This document shows positions 53,543 to 63,700 of a stretch of DNA of 64,000 nucleotides, in pieces. Where the stretch lies: assembly GCA_965112735.1 (NCBI GenBank), contig OZ218961.1:2852001-2916000 (forward strand). Reading direction: 5' to 3'. How positions within the stretch are numbered: the stretch's first letter is position 1; each line of letters starts with the position of its first letter. The stretch comes from Phaeosaccion multiseriatum (lineage: Eukaryota > Ochrophyta, other classes). A program made the position numbers and the translations under genes. Under the pieces are notes generated by a model. It worked only from the letters and a program-made list of their open reading frames with translations. It had not been told where the DNA came from and did no database searches.

Positions 53543-55090
53543 AGAGAGAGGGTGTGTGAGAGAGAGAGAGAAAGAGAGAGAAGGCAGGACAGAAAAAGCA
53601 AAGTCATGTCAAGCGAACAAGCAGGCCAAGCGATGGAAGAAGACGCAAGAGAGGACAAAAGGGAGGGAGGAAGGAAGGAAGGAAGGCAGGCAGGCAGGAA
53701 GGAGGCCACCATGCAGTGTCCACCCCCCCTCCGGCGCAATGCTCGGTACCTCACCCTCTACCCTACCTTGTAGCGGTTGCCGTCCCCTCTGACTCTCACA
53801 CGAATCCCGTCGAAGCCCTTGCCGTCGAAAGACACATCCTTGACGACTGTTCCACAGAAGCCTCCTCCCTCCACCCTCAGCACACCTGACCACACTCCAC
53901 CCTGCCCCTCACCAGCCGGTGCCTTCCAAGCACTGACCGACTGCCCTCCCATGATGCGATCGTCGAGGCTCGCCCACTGGTCTACAGACTGCACAACCGC
54001 CGCTGCTTCTCCCCCGCTAGCGCCGTCAGTGCCGTCACTCTCCCCTCCCGTGAAGGTGACAACCGGGGCCTCTTTCGCTTTGGTTCCTTCGTGCCCCACG
54101 AGGCCGGCACTTTTCACTGCACTAATCGTCTTGAGTGCCCCTTGGTAGTCCACCTGCCATGCAACAAAGAGGGGGGCATTTTGGAGGCGGACGATCGAGG
54201 GGAGGAGTGAGGCCTTGCAATGAGGAATCGCCACATGAGGAGGACGAAGAAGGACACGGCGCACCTTCTCGGACGTCATTTCTGGCTCCCCAAAGAGCGG
54301 GCCCGTTGCGATGACTACTTGGCTGACTCCCTCAAAGACTCGGGGGGGCAGAGCCTCTTCACCGGAGTCTACTCGAGCACGATGACAGGCGAGTTAGGTG
54401 GAGATGCTCCTAATCAAGTCTCACACAGAGCACAACGAGTTTGACGCCGACCATGGAGCGCTCTATGTATGCGTAATACATACCTGCGGTCACGTCGCAC
54501 CCTGCCTCGAGGCGAAACGCCGGGGAGGATAGGATGTCCGTCCCCAGAGCCTCATCTGCCTGTTTGGTTCCACAGAGCATTTATAAAGAGGGTGAGTCAG
54601 CAGTGTGAGTCAGCACAACGGGGAAAAAGAATGTTCATGTCAAGGCAGAGAACCGCACCTTCTCTTGCGTCCTCACAGCTCCGACAACACTCCTCCCACT
54701 AGCGAGGCACGCCTCCACCACCGCCTTGCCCGTCTTTCCCGTGGCGCCAACAACTAGCACGGCGTCTTTCAGGGCCGGCACCTCCGGCTCGGTCTTCTTG
54801 GCCTCGGGGCCCTTCGCCTTGCCGTCGTTCATGGGGGCGAGGCCAAAGAGGTTGGCGAGCCAGCTCAGAGGATTCTCACTCTCGTTCGAGTCGCCTGCAC
54901 CTCTCAGCTCCGTGACAATCCTCCTCTTGCGCGATGAGGCAGTCGTGTGTGAGGCAGAGCCACCCCGGGTGCTGCCGCTGTTTCCTCTTGCTCCTGCGAC
55001 CGAGCTGCTGCAAAACGAGCCCGAAAAGGCAGATGCAAGGACGTGATGCTGAGCAGCGGCAACAGTGAGCACCAAGTGGCTTGTCCTCAT
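50245..55090 (-). CDS. HCF173-like plastid protein: atypical SDR (NAD(P)-binding) fold with inserted CIA30 domain
   Basis: Eleven exons join in phase: 54659-55090, 54484-54559, 54265-54368, 53767-54153, 53331-53467, 52985-53037, 52299-52526, 51711-51835, 51040-51160, 50497-50624 and 50245-50376, giving 640 residues. The presequence has a hydrophobic segment and VLASAFSGSF (ASAF at 19-22), the classic heterokont plastid site. The Rossmann motif is VVGATGKTGKAVVEA (113-127), followed by FEGVSQVVIATG. The CIA30 block starts near 264 (SLDDRIMGGQS) and includes GFCGTVV and LGIVFSRFEFNELPNPRCTP. The SDR fold resumes with KYKAENAMRLSGVPYTIFRA and DIISGRMSRKEVG. This split architecture is that of plant HCF173, which binds psbA mRNA and activates D1 translation. 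Function by homology only. One intron needs a GC donor. Confidence 0.72.
51470..51712. repeat. C-tract and CCT/TCC trinucleotide array in HCF173-like intron
   Basis: A poly-C run near 51477-51497 followed by about 210 bp of TCC units ending at the donor of exon 51711-51835 (GAGGAG on the sense strand). It opens long frames on both strands that are not genes. Confidence 0.9.
51838..51965. repeat. Tandem copies of CAGCAG-TTGGTGATA-CAGCAG motif in HCF173-like intron
   Basis: Five diverging copies of (T)TGGTGATACA/CAGCAGCAG in a row, antisense to the gene. The same motif occurs in exons and introns of the HPS5-like gene. Confidence 0.8.
52128..52296. repeat. CCCT-rich tetranucleotide tract in HCF173-like intron
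   Basis: CCCTCCCT with TTCC interruptions running to the donor of exon 52299-52526. Confidence 0.85.
52730..52950. repeat. TCC trinucleotide array in HCF173-like intron
   Basis: About 220 bp of CTCCTC with scattered TTT and CCC interruptions, between exons 52985-53037 and 52299-52526. Confidence 0.85.
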
Positions 55091-55759
55091 TTTGTTAAAG
55101 GGGTCTTGAGGAATAAAAAGGCAAGGCTTCCAAGCCAGAGATCCAGTTTGAGTTCCAAGAAGGAGGGGTCATGATGGTCTCGATCTCCCTGGATACTCTC
55201 CCGCCGCTTCTAAGTTCCGTGCTTGCGCTTTTTATTGCTGGCCCAGGGGCGAGAACAAACCTACATCCGGTCTCGTGCTCTCGTGCTCGTGGAGTACGCT
55301 TGCACGGGTTTGATCAGAAGAGATTGTGGCCTTCGGGAGGGGGAACGAGGGCCGAGGTTGAGAATGGCGAGAGGAGGCTTATGGAAGAGACAGAGGGGAG
55401 ACAGGGACAGTGTGGACAGCCCGCTTCTGCAAGGTTCAAAGCACCCGTCAGGTAAGAGCACAAGTGATTGGCGCGGTAAGGCTGGCACCTCTTGTCCCGT
55501 GGGAAGTAAACGTTTGGCGCTGTATGCTCTCCTCCTTCAATCTTTCGTCTCTTTTGCTCTTCCATCCCTTGCCCTCCTCCGGCTGCTGACGGCAAATTAC
55601 TCCCCATCACGGACCTTCTCACCGTTCCATTTTGATTTGAAGCCAATATCTGCGCGTCCCCCCGCCCTCTGACAAGTACTCCTCGTCCCACCCATACCCT
55701 CCCTCTCCTCTCCTTCTACCGTCTCTTCGGTAGATCAAGGTGGCGATCTTTCCAACTCC
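55091..55759. promoter_or_regulatory. Divergent intergenic region between HCF173-like and Kir genes
   Basis: 669 bp between start codons. No repeat or coding signal is convincing. Promoters of both genes are presumed to lie here. Confidence 0.35.
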
Positions 55760-56560
55760 ATGTACAGCGAGGACGACGGAGGCTGCTCAGGTGCGCTCGA
55801 AGGATGCATGCTTCTCCTGCAGACAAGGCGGGGCATGCACTTTTTGTTTTAATTTTTTCGGACTCCATGAGTGCGAGGGAGGAGGAGCAAGAGTAATTGG
55901 AGGAGGAGGGAGAGGAGGAGGAAGAAAAAGAGTGAATGGGTATGGGAAAGAAAGAGAAAAACGCTCGAGGCTGTGCCCTTTCTTGCAAGCGAGCCGGCCG
56001 GGCTATGTCTCTCCTCTGTGCGCCTTCCCCCTCCCTCAAGCCCTCCCTCCCTCACCTACCCAAACCTTGCCCGCGCCACCCACCCACCCACCCACACACT
56101 CACTACAAAAAGTCACTGCAGACAGTGTCATATCCCAATCGAGTGGACACCCCGGCTTCAGCTCGACTCAAAAGATCGACCGATGGAACAAACTCCTCAA
56201 GCTCAAGCAGCAGAGGAACAGGAAGCACCGCATGGTAGACCGGGATGCCTCTTTCAAACAGTCCTACGGGCGATGGAACATCCGCAGGACCAGGCAGAAC
56301 ATCGAGGGTCTGCAAGCCCTCTTTGACTCAGACACCTTCCACAGCGTTGTCAACATGGAGACCTCTTCCATCCTGCTCATCGTCATGTCTTTCTACGTTT
56401 TCATAGTGTCTTTCTTTGGCTCCATTTACCTCGTCATCGCGCTGGCCAGCGATTGCAATCTCGGTAAGTGCATCGGTAGTAGACGCATGAGCTTGGGGAG
56501 CAACCTTGAAACCCCTCTGCAAGTCTATGAATGGTGGAGGGACTTGTTCTTCTTGTTGTT

Positions 56561-56612
<52 letters not shown>

Positions 56613-57657
56613 TCGCTCAAAGGCACAAGCCCTCACTCTCCCAAAAGACCCCTCTCGTATTCATCGACGAAAGCCCCCCCCTCCTTCTTGCGAAGACTCA
56701 CTCAACCTTTCACGGATGAGTGCCGGTCTGTTGGTGTTGGTGTGTGTCTTGAGTACGTAATAGGGTGAGTGACTCTTAACACCCTCCCGATTTGTTCGAT
56801 CGTCTGTCATGGACAGGCATCACGAACATACAAGGCGCTCTGTACTTCTCCCTGGAAACCATGGTACGTAAGGGGTACGTAAGCAGGCAAGCAGGGAGGG
56901 AGGGAGGGAGCGAGGACCATTTCAGACCCAAAACATCACAAGCTCAGAAGCAAATTGTCAATCGTCAGAGGCAGATTGCAATAAGTCGAGCATGTCGTAA
57001 GAAGGAGGAAGCCCTAACTGTTGTATACACTAACTGAGCCAAGCACATCTATCCCCTCGTATCCCATCCTTGTGCCCTCTTTGCTCCTCCGTCCTCGAGC
57101 TCCCTTTGCGTCGCCCTCCAAGGTTCGATTCTCACGCCTGTGTGTCACACTTCACCACTGTCCACACTTCCCCCGCACCACCCCGCCCCCTCCTCCGTCA
57201 CGTCTCTCTCTCCCTCTCGCTCTCTCTATCCCTGTCCCCCCCCCCCCCCCCCTTCTCCTCCTCCTCTCTTTCCCTCCCCCCCTCCCCCTCAACCTCCCTC
57301 TCTTGCAACAAGACGACCGTGGGGTACGGCACCAAAGACGTCTTCTTCGGAGGGTGCTGGAGCGTCCTCATCACCGCCTTCATGCAAGCCTTCATCAGCA
57401 TCGTCACAGACGCCGCCCTCATTGGACTCCTGTTCGCCCGCCTCAGCAGACCGCAGACACGCGCCAGCACGGTGGTGTTCAGCGACAAGGCGGTCATCAG
57501 GAGGGTGAGGGGAGAGGCCTACTTCATGTTCCAGGTGGGTCAGGAGCCCTCTGCTACCATCCATCATCCATCCATCCATCCCTCTGCTGCCATCCATCCA
57601 TCCCTCCTCCTCCTCCTTCTACTACTACTACTACTACTACTACTTCTCCTCCTCCTG

Positions 57658-57694
<37 letters not shown>

Positions 57695-57903
57695 CACTAC
57701 TACTGCTGCTGCTGCTACTACCATTACTACCACTACTACTTCCACTACCACCACCACTTCTCCTCCTCCTCCTCCTCCTCCTCCTCCTCCTCCTCCTCCT
57801 CCTCCTCCTTTTACTACTCCTACTACTACTACTACTACTACTACTACTGCTACTACTACCACCACCACCCTTTCTAGTACCACTACTTCTCCTCCTCCTC
57901 CTC

Positions 57904-57952
<49 letters not shown>

Positions 57953-60900
57953 TTCTACTTCTACCACCACCACCCTTCCTAATACCACTTCTTCTCCTCC
58001 TCCTTCTCCTCTTCCTCCTTTCTCCTCCTTCACCTCCTCCTCCTCCTCCTCCTCCTCCTTCTCCTCCTCCTCCTCCTCCTCCTCCTCCTCCTCCTCCTCC
58101 TACCTCATCTATACCAAACAAACAAACAAACAAAGGTGGGTGAGTTACGCAAGCACCAGTTGCTGGAAGCGCATGTCCGCTGCTACGCCGTACGGCACGA
58201 TCGCACCATCCCCATCGGTTACGGAGATGGATCGGACCCAGCGTGCCAGTCCGAAGTCGTTTGGTACCAGGTGAGAGGCATATGGTGTGAGACGTAAGCC
58301 TTTCGCGCTGTGATACCTCCCCACATGTTTAAAACAGTGGATAGGTACCAGGCTGGCAAGAGGGCTTCTTCTCAGAGCGGGGAGGGGGAGGAGGGAGGTG
58401 CCGAGGAGGAGGAAGAGAGAGAAGAGGGGAGAGGGGAGAGGGGAGAGGGGGGATAGTGTCAGTCTGTGTCCGACGCTGTGTGTACATAGCTCTCGGCACT
58501 CCCCACATGTCATACTTTCGCTGTCCTCCCCTCCCCTCACCTTCCCCCCCCCCTCCCCGCCAACCCTCTCTCCTCGTGGGTATGGCATGACAGACTCATA
58601 CAATGCGTTTACAGCACCCGGACGACGAGCTCGGCTCGAGCCTCTTGCTCGTGACGCCACAAGTGGTGGTGCATCGAATGGATGCCTGGAGCCCCATGAT
58701 GCCTCCTCCCCGATGGATGAGCTCCCACGGTATAGTTACGTGGGGGCTACATGAGGATCAGACGTATGTCAAGGCCCCTTGGGAAGAGGCGACAAAGGCG
58801 GCTTTTGCGCAGAAGGAGGAGGAGACGCATCAGAGGCAGGAGGATGCCCGGCGGAGGGAGGCCGAGGTTGTGGAGGAGAGGGAAAGGGAAGAGCGGGAGA
58901 GGAAGCCGCGTGTGTCTATGATGCCGAGTTGGGGGAAGGGCAGCAAGGAGGTGCCCCTAGCTGCGACGCACTACGGATCGACCGACGAGATTGGGGGGGG
59001 GCAAGTTGTGGAAGAAGGACAAGGACACGGTGGAGGGGGAGAGAGCGAAGGAGACGAAGAGAATGGTCTGACGCTGCAGCAGCACGACTACGAAGATGAC
59101 GACGCCGAGAGGGAGGAGGCACTGGATTCTCTCACCCCCTTCAGCGGCCTTCCCGACCCTGTAACTGGCTTGGTGCCTAGCCCTTCGCGATCCTTGAGGT
59201 TGCCAAGCATGAGTCGAAGGAGCGGCAGTGTGGGGTCTGTGGAAGAAGGATCGCATCTGAGTGACCCAATGAGCGACAACAGTCCGGGGATACTCTCCAA
59301 GCGAGACAGTCAGTACTGGAATGCGGACACCAAGGCAAAGGCGGCAGGAGGCGTATTCCCCGACGGGGCGTTTCAGAAGGAAGATTCGAAGGCGGAGGAC
59401 GATCGGAAGGGACCGGGCTACGTGTACAGGTGAGTGAGATGGATGTAGAGGCATATGGGTTGCATCTCCCTGTCCGTGTCTGTGTGTTGGGGGTGTATAA
59501 TGGGACTCGAGGCCCGTGGAAGTGGGGGTCCGGGGGGTCCCAAGTCGTTGTAGTTGATGAGAGGTGGGGGTAGGGGTGTTTGCCTATAAGGTCTAGCCAT
59601 ACTTGGCCGCTGCCGCTGGTCTGTGTGAGTGCGCGCGCGGTCGCTTGCTTATCTCGTTAGTTTACGTAATCTTTTAGAAGAAGGAGGAAAGGGGTTCATC
59701 ATCATGGGGGCAGGGGTGTTCTGCGTGTGAGGTAGGAACGTCTCGGCGGAGCGGAGGAATAGAGATGTATATATACTTCGTAGTATTACAATTACTGTAT
59801 ATAGGCCAGAGATAGAAGAGAGAGAAGGAATCCTTTTGGAGCAGACGACACACATACACACCCACTCACACCCACACGCACACACACCCATACATACATA
59901 CACACATACACACACACTCTCTCTCTCACACTCACTCACTCACTCGCACAGATTCCCCGACCTTCTGAAGAGGTGGGATGACGTGGACGGCGACCGCGGA
60001 ACTTGGTACGAACGCATGAAGCGCCGAGTGCTATCGATGGAACGATCGAGGAGGGAGAGCACCACAAAGAAGAGGGAGAAGCTAGAGCGAAAGGTGAGGT
60101 GCTTGGCGTTACGGAACAGTCAGTTACATAACATTTACTTGTAATGGGTTACTGGCTGGAAAGGAGGATGAGGTTGTGCAAGAAGGGAGACACGCAAAAG
60201 GTGTTCCACCCTATCCTCTTTCTTACATGAACGGAAATGATTGATTGACTTCCTGGCACCCCCAACGATCAATTCACCCTCGCTCTAACCCTCCATGCCC
60301 CTGTTTCCACCCACCCACCACCACCACCACCACTTCGACGACTGACTCCCGTAGCCCTCTCTGCTCGTGCTCGACTCTCACCTTTTGGTCTTCCCCTCCT
60401 TTTGCTTCCGCTCCGCTGCCGTTCTACCCCTCTGCTCCTCCACTCCCCGCCTTTGCCTCCTCTGCCCCTCTGCTTTCCCCTCCCCCCCCCCCCTCCCAGG
60501 CCTTGCAAAAGAGCCGCGGTCTCATGCAGGTGCCCGTGCCTGTCGGCGGCTGCCCCGGGGAGCAGGCCAGCTGGCCTCCCCGCTCTCCCGGTGACGATTC
60601 AGCAGACGCCACCGTGGTGCGTATGAAGAAGAGACGGCTGAAAAGACGGAACGAAAGTTTTTTTTTCGGTGCTTCCCTCCTACCGAGCCCTCTTTCTTAC
60701 ACTTGCCAGGGTTTGGTGCGTGGCCTCACCGTGGCTTCTTGCCGTCCTTTCTCCTCCCCTCTCACCTCTCCACCCCCCCCTCCCCCGCCGCATGCTCCCG
60801 CCTCAACTCCCCAAAACTCAAACTCCTCAAAACTTACATAACATTACATAACAGCCGGCCTCTTCTGAGACGAGTGGCGGTACAAGCTTTGGTGAGACGT

Positions 60901-61205
60901 ATGACGTTGGCATGGGCCCCGACGAGTGGCTCGCACTCTCAGAGAAGCAAGCCGTCAAAGCCTTCATGCTTGACCGCGAGCTGGAGGTGGTGGTGCTCAT
61001 CGAGGGAATCGATACTTCGACAGGCTCCACTGTGCAGGCCCGGCACAGCTATGCCGCCGCGGACATTCGGTGGGACGCCGCCTTTGCTCCAATGGTGGAG
61101 AAGGGCCCCGAGGGGGAGTGCGTGGTGGACTTTTCCAAGTTTCACGACGTTACCACGGCGCCAGCCGACAGCATGGACTTTGGCTTCATCCAGAGCTACG
61201 CGTGA
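55760..61205 (+). CDS. Inward-rectifier potassium channel (Kir) with large cytoplasmic insertion
   Basis: Nine exons: 55760-55790 (start least certain), 56113-56463, 56817-56863, 57313-57534, 58136-58270, 58594-59429, 59952-60093, 60500-60616 and 60855-61205, about 743 residues. TM1 is ILLIVMSFYVFIVSFFGSIY. The pore helix and filter are ALYFSLETM then TTVGYGT (144-150). TM2 is followed by FARLSRPQTRASTVVFSDKA. The cytoplasmic immunoglobulin-like domain shows FMFQVGELRKHQLLEAHVRC, LLVTPQVVVHRMDAWSP, then ELEVVVLIEGIDTSTGSTVQ and ARHSY near the end, closing with VVDFSKFHDV. These are Kir hallmarks. It conducts K+ at a membrane, probably as a tetramer. Between SPM (about 297) and ELEVVV (about 669) lies an acidic, Lys/Arg-rich and probably disordered stretch of about 370 residues, where Kirs normally have about 15-20. 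Confidence 0.9.
56556..56612 (+). repeat. TTG trinucleotide array in Kir intron
   Basis: A (TTG)n run between exons 56113-56463 and 56817-56863. Confidence 0.85.
57545..58115 (+). repeat. Compound CATC, TAC and TCC arrays in Kir intron
   Basis: About 570 bp of (CATC)n, then (CTA)n, (CAC)n and (TCC)n blocks repeated in mosaic order. This creates long frames on both strands that are not genes. Confidence 0.9.
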
Positions 61206-62639
61206 GGAGGAGGAGGAGGAGGAGGAGAAAGGATTTTGAGGGAATTTTGAGGTAGGGGGGGAGGAGGGGAGGGGGCGGGATGAGGAGGCTGAGACGCCCC
61301 AACCATCCATGTATATAGACTGGGAGGTGGAGGAGAATGGGCGTACCATTCGAGGAAGGTCAACCAGTGGTGGTGGTGGTGGTGGAGGAGGAGGGGTGGG
61401 GGCGAAACCACGTCGGTTTATTGGAGCACGGTGTGATTGCATATAGTTTAGGCACGTGTGGGGCTGTTTCGCGGTTGGCGAGAGGAGTGTAGCGGTACGA
61501 TATCGACTCCATTTATCGTGTTCGATATTGATAAGGTCACAAAGACTGAAAACTGGAAACGGAGAGTGTAGGGGAAGGGGAGTTTGTTAGGGAAGAGGGG
61601 ACATTCATTGGCTTAGTTGGAACTACGTATGTGTGTGTGTATTGGGAGAGGATACACCCAAGAGAAGATGTGGGAGGTGGGCTCGAGAGAAGGACGGATA
61701 TGGATGGCACTGCATGTAGTTTGAGAAAGCACCACTTTTTTGCTGAGTCTGAAGGGTCTACGGGCCCCCATTGGCTGTTCATCTAAGATAGCCCCGTCCG
61801 GGTCCCGTCCGGGTCCCGATCGGGCAAAAGCCTGGTCAGTCAGATTGAGGCTGCGGGGCTTATTGTTAGCTAAACTGAACTCGTGAGGGCCTGCACCTAC
61901 AAAGGGGGGGGGTTACCGAGCACGAGACTGTGGGGATGTTCAAGCCACCCCTCCAATTAAATTAAATATTTGGTTTTTGAATTGCGCCAAGAACAGCCAC
62001 TAATGACATCATTTATGCTGGGGCTTATGCCTTATCTTTCGGCCCCGTGCACGCCTAGCGGCCTAGGCTCTAGGCCGCTAGGCCGCTCGGCCTTCGGCCG
62101 AAATAGGCCTAGGCCGGCGGCCTCCGGCCGCTCTAGGCCGCTCACTTTTCAGCCCTAGGCGGTCTATAGCCCGCCTCTAGGCAGGCAGCCTCCCAGTGAC
62201 CGTGGGCGCGTGCGTGGTGCCGCCCAGCCAGTGGGTAGCAGCACACCTGTAGGCCTGCACTCCTCGTAGGGCCAGCGAGGCGGAAAGAGACAACACGAAC
62301 CAAGTCAAGTCTACTCCTCCCTTTTCCTTAACATTTGCTTAAAACTGACGACACTTGGGCGGGTTCCGGGCCAGCCCAGGGGCATATAGTTGGCGTCTCC
62401 CCTAGGCCGCGGGCCTCCGGCCCCCGCCTAGGCCGCCGTCTAGGCGGTCTACAAATAGGCCGAGGGCCTACGGCCCTCGCTAGGCCGGGCAATTTTCCAA
62501 AATAGGCCTAGGCCGCTAGGCGTGCACGGGGCCGATTATCTTGTTGGGGGGGGGGAGAGGAAGACCCAAAAGCGTCAAGGGCGAATGAGCTGAAACTGAA
62601 ACTGAGATGGCGCCTTACAGCGAGCATTTCTGTATATAA
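61206..62639. other. Intergenic region holding the inverted-repeat element
   Basis: 1.4 kb between the Kir stop and the TOP6A start. About 61206-61410 is GA/GGT-rich and about 61950-61985 is AT-rich. An inverted-repeat element occupies 62039-62535. The last 100 bp include CTGAAACTGAAACTGAG (62590-62606) and TATATAAA (62633-62640), which overlaps the TOP6A start codon. Confidence 0.6.
62039..62535. mobile_element. MITE-like element with 30-bp perfect terminal inverted repeats and 7-bp target duplication
   Basis: The left end TCGGCCCCGTGCACGCCTAG (62039 on, 30 bp to 62068) is the exact reverse complement of the right end 62506-62535. Both sides are flanked by TTATCTT (62032-62038 and 62536-62542). 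The 497-bp interior is very GC-rich, built of GGCCTAGGCCG-type palindromic pieces, and has no open frame, so it would be non-autonomous. A 7-bp duplication does not match the usual 8 bp of hAT or 9 bp of Mutator elements, so the superfamily is open. Confidence 0.88.
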
Positions 62640-63476
62640 ATGCCGATTGGGAAGAGGAAGCGCCCGATCGAGGTCGATAACGACGATGAGGATGAGGACG
62701 ATCAGCAGGAGCAAGAGGGGCAGGAGAAGGAGGGGGAGGGAGAGGTGAGAGACCGGAAAAAACGGAAAAAAATTCCCGCGCTGCTCTCCCTCTTGCTTTC
62801 TCTCTCTCTGACGTTCTCCGTATTTTGCGCATGCTTTGTGCTTCTTATCGCTTCCCCTGCGTTCTGCCATCGCAACTCACAGCCTCGAGGAGGGAGAGCA
62901 AGAAGGAAGAGCACGCAGGGAATGGCATCGTTGAAAGATCTGTCCTCGTCCTCGTCCGACGAGAATGATAGTAGCGATGAGGACGACGAGGATATGGTGA
63001 GCAGCAGCGGTGGGAAGGGGGAAAAGGGTGCAGCAGCAGCAGCAGCAGCATCAGAAGAAGAAGAAGAAGAAGAAGCCGGGGGTGCCGCCGGCAAGGGTAG
63101 GAATAAGGGGAAGGGCAAGGGCAAGGCTAAGGCTGTGCCAAAAAAAGCCAACAACCGAAAAGGAATGGCCCCCCACTCTAAGACAAGTCTTACTCCAGCT
63201 CAAGTGCTCAAGGGCCTCCGAGGCCTCAAAGCAGAGATGCGAGCCAAGTCCGGAGCCACCGCGCCGACCATGCTGGAGCTAGGGCTGACGGGCACTGTGA
63301 AGGAGGTGAAGGAGATGACCAACTCCGCCGTGGCGCAGGAGATTGAGCGCGTCGCCGTGCAGGTGGTGCGGAGCATCCTCGCAGGCAAGGGCTTCTCATA
63401 CGAGGTAAGTCCGTTCGACAACTAGTGGTGGTAGTTGGTGAGAGTAGTAGTTGTCATGTCATGGTGGTGGTAGCAT

Positions 63477-63536
<60 letters not shown>

Positions 63537-63669
63537 GAGTAGTAGTAGTAGGAGTAGTAGTAGTAGGTAAGTAGTTGGAGTAGTAGGAGTAGTAGTCGTA
63601 GTAGTCGTAGTAGTAGTAAGAGGAGTAGTAATAGCACTAATGGTAGTAGTAGTAGTAGAAGCAGTAGTA

Positions 63670-63700
<31 letters not shown>

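Noticed and set aside
57021-58274. 417- and 357-codon frames over the Kir intron
   Set aside because: Trinucleotide arrays leave frames open on both strands. Kir motifs and splice sites show this is an intron.
62745-62882. Hydrophobic segment in the TOP6A N-terminus (possible transmembrane helix)
   Set aside because: It is bounded by GTGAGA and CACAG in phase, so it is better explained as a retained intron sequence.
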